From positions 1 through 7,328 of the forward strand of contig JAUYDB010000142.1 of NCBI GenBank assembly GCA_030691985.1: a stretch of 7,328 nucleotides of DNA, given 5' to 3'. The DNA comes from Candidatus Omnitrophota bacterium (GTDB taxonomy: Bacteria; Omnitrophota; Gorgyraeia; 2-01-FULL-45-10). This document shows positions 5,541 through 7,328 of this stretch, in pieces. The notes under the pieces are model-generated. The model was given only the letters and a program-made list of their open reading frames with translations, was not told the origin of the DNA and searched no databases. Both the position numbers and the translations under genes were made by a program. The first letter of the stretch is position 1, and every line of letters starts with the position of its first letter.

Positions 5541-7328
5541 ATGATACATAAATTCGAAACAAAATTAGGACGCGGTGATATCGTGATAGAGACGGGCAGG
5601 ATGGCCAAGCAGGCCGACGGCGCCTGTACGGTTCGGCTGGGCGGCACAGTAGTTCTCGTTGCAGCGGTCTGTTCGGGGAAGCCGAGGGAAGGCGTTGATT
5701 TCTTTCCGCTAACCTGCGAATACCAGGAGAAGACGTACGCTGCGGGCAAGATCCCCGGCGGATTTTTTAAACGCGAAGGCAGGCCTTCCGAAAAAGAGAT
5801 CCTCACCGCAAGGCTCATCGACAGGCCCATCAGGCCGTTATTCCCAAAGGGTTTTATAAACGAACTTCAGATAGTGGCGATGGTCTTATCAAGCGACGGC
5901 GAGAACGATTCTGACGTATTGGCGATGATAGGGGCATCAACCGCCCTTACCATATCCGACATACCTTTCGATGGGCCGATAGGCACGATCAGGGTCGGCA
6001 GGATCGACGGAAAATTTGTAATAAATCCGACGTTCAAAGAGCTTGAATCGAGCGACCTCGATATGGTCGTAGCCGGAACACGATCGGGTATAATTATGGT
6101 AGAATCGGGTTCAAATGAAGTCAGTGAAGAGGTCGTGTTGGATGCGATAAATTTCGGCCGCGAGAATCTCGAGCCCCTCATAAATTTTCAGGAGAAAATA
6201 GCGAAAGAGTGCGGTAAAGTTAAGAGGGCAATGACTATCTGTACGCTGAATGAAGGGCTTCTTAAGAAGGTCAAAGAGTTGTCCCTGGCAAAGCTCGATG
6301 ATATAAATAAACTTGGCACGAAGGAACAGAGAGAAGAGGCGATGAGCGGATTGTCGAAGGAGCTTATCGAGAAGCTCGTTACGGAAGCGCCTTCAGGGTA
6401 TGACGAAGGAGACGTTAAGGCCGCCTTAATAGAGGTTGAGGAAGAGGAGGTCCGTAAGTTCATTAAAGTTAACCGGAAAAGAGTTGACGGAAGGCGCTTT
6501 GACGAGATCCGTCCGATTGCCTGCGAGGTAGGCCTTCTGCCGAGGACGCATGGATCAGGCCTTTTTACCCGCGGCCAGACTCAGAGCCTGTCAGTCACGA
6601 CCCTCGGCACAAGCGCTGACGAGCAGACAATAGACGCTCTCGAAGGGGAGACGCAGAAGAGCTTTATGCTGCATTACAATTTCCCGCCGTTCTCTGTAGG
6701 CGAGACGAAGCCTATACGGGGGCCGGGCAGGCGCGAGATTGGCCATGGGGCCCTTGCGGAACGGGCGTTAAAGGCTGTCATGCCGAGCAAGGAGAAATTT
6801 CCTTATACGGTAAGGGTCGTCTCTGATATCCTGGAGTCGAATGGTTCATCCAGCATGGCTACGGTATGCGCAAGCTCTCTTTCCCTGATGGACGCCGGTG
6901 TTCCGATAACAAAGGCCGTGAGCGGTATCGCTATAGGGCTTATTAAAGATGAGGACGAGGCGATAATATTGACAGATATAGGCGGTGTCGAAGACCATTA
7001 CGGCGATATGGACTTTAAAGTCGCGGGGACCAAAGACGGGATAACGGCGCTTCAGATGGACTTGAAGATCGGGGGCGTAACGGGAGAGATCATCGCGAAA
7101 GCGCTCGAGACAGGAAAGTCCGCGAGGATGTTTATTCTCGAGAAGATGATGCAGACGATTGCCTGTCCCAAAGGTTCTATTTCGGAATACGCCCCCCATA
7201 TCACGACATTTAAAATAAGCCAGTCTAAGATTGGCGAAGTGATAGGCCCTGGCGGCAAAAACATAAAGAAGATAATAATGGATACCGGCGTTACTATCGA
7301 TATAGATGATGACGGGGTGGTTCAGGTG
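5541..7328 (+). CDS. pnp: Polynucleotide phosphorylase, 3' end beyond window
   Basis: The frame is open for 596 codons to the last base of the window. This is the phosphorolytic 3'-5' exoribonuclease of the RNA degradosome. The first RNase PH domain includes GGFFKREGRPSEKE, with the FFKR motif at 75-78. The helical linker ends near residue 310 and the second RNase PH domain begins at about 312 (RKRVDGR). The active-site block EDHYGDMDFK is intact. D485, D491 and K493 correspond to D486, D492 and K494 of the Escherichia coli enzyme. A KH domain begins near residue 556 with the IGPGGKNIKK loop at 568-577. The rest of KH and the C-terminal S1 domain, about 100 residues going by the family length near 700, must lie past the edge. 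GAGGGG at 5531-5536 is a strong ribosome-binding site for the ATG at 5541. Confidence 0.97.
   Translation, partial: MIHKFETKLGRGDIVIETGRMAKQADGACTVRLGGTVVLVAAVCSGKPREGVDFFPLTCEYQEKTYAAGKIPGGFFKREGRPSEKEILTARLIDRPIRPLFPKGFINELQIVAMVLSSDGENDSDVLAMIGASTALTISDIPFDGPIGTIRVGRIDGKFVINPTFKELESSDLDMVVAGTRSGIIMVESGSNEVSEEVVLDAINFGRENLEPLINFQEKIAKECGKVKRAMTICTLNEGLLKKVKELSLAKLDDINKLGTKEQREEAMSGLSKELIEKLVTEAPSGYDEGDVKAALIEVEEEEVRKFIKVNRKRVDGRRFDEIRPIACEVGLLPRTHGSGLFTRGQTQSLSVTTLGTSADEQTIDALEGETQKSFMLHYNFPPFSVGETKPIRGPGRREIGHGALAERALKAVMPSKEKFPYTVRVVSDILESNGSSSMATVCASSLSLMDAGVPITKAVSGIAIGLIKDEDEAIILTDIGGVEDHYGDMDFKVAGTKDGITALQMDLKIGGVTGEIIAKALETGKSARMFILEKMMQTIACPKGSISEYAPHITTFKISQSKIGEVIGPGGKNIKKIIMDTGVTIDIDDDGVVQV

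Noticed and set aside
7300..7328. Truncated pnp as a pseudogene
   Set aside because: The frame is intact to the final base and ends only because the window ends.

Overview
This window is a bacterial core-gene region of roughly balanced base composition, with heavy use of ATA and AAG codons. It holds six plus-strand genes and one minus-strand gene. The layout (tyrA, cmk, ispH and rpsA, later rpsO and pnp, with repeat-filled gaps) and the KWGQVHF-type palindrome resemble genomes of uncultured lineages such as Candidatus Omnitrophota. That assignment is an impression from gene order and repeat style and has not been tested.

Region by region: bases 1-217 contain no recognisable gene and look unlike the rest of the window. 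Then come tyrA (NAD(P)-dependent prephenate/arogenate dehydrogenase), cmk (CMP kinase), ispH (HMBPP reductase of the MEP isoprenoid pathway) and rpsA (ribosomal protein S1 with six S1 domains). A minus-strand gene for a DUF2148-type Cys-rich ferredoxin-domain protein converges on rpsA. It is divergent from rpsO (ribosomal protein S15), which is followed by pnp (polynucleotide phosphorylase). pnp runs off the right edge with its KH domain just begun and its S1 domain missing.

Functionally the genes are housekeeping: aromatic amino acid synthesis, pyrimidine nucleotide supply, isoprenoid synthesis, translation, and RNA decay. cmk-ispH-rpsA is a known neighbourhood, fused into single proteins in some Firmicutes, and rpsO-pnp is a classic pair.

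The more interesting layer lies between the genes. Three gaps (tyrA/cmk, rpsA/DUF2148, rpsO/pnp) each carry an inverted array of 7-bp units. The three arrays use different heptads that fit one loose template, TATC(C/A)G(T/C). A fourth gap (cmk/ispH) carries a perfect 25-bp inverted repeat that has replaced the 3' end of cmk. In both tyrA and cmk the stop codon lies inside repeat sequence. I see no phage, CRISPR, transposase, toxin-antitoxin or defence genes, and no clear undescribed protein system.
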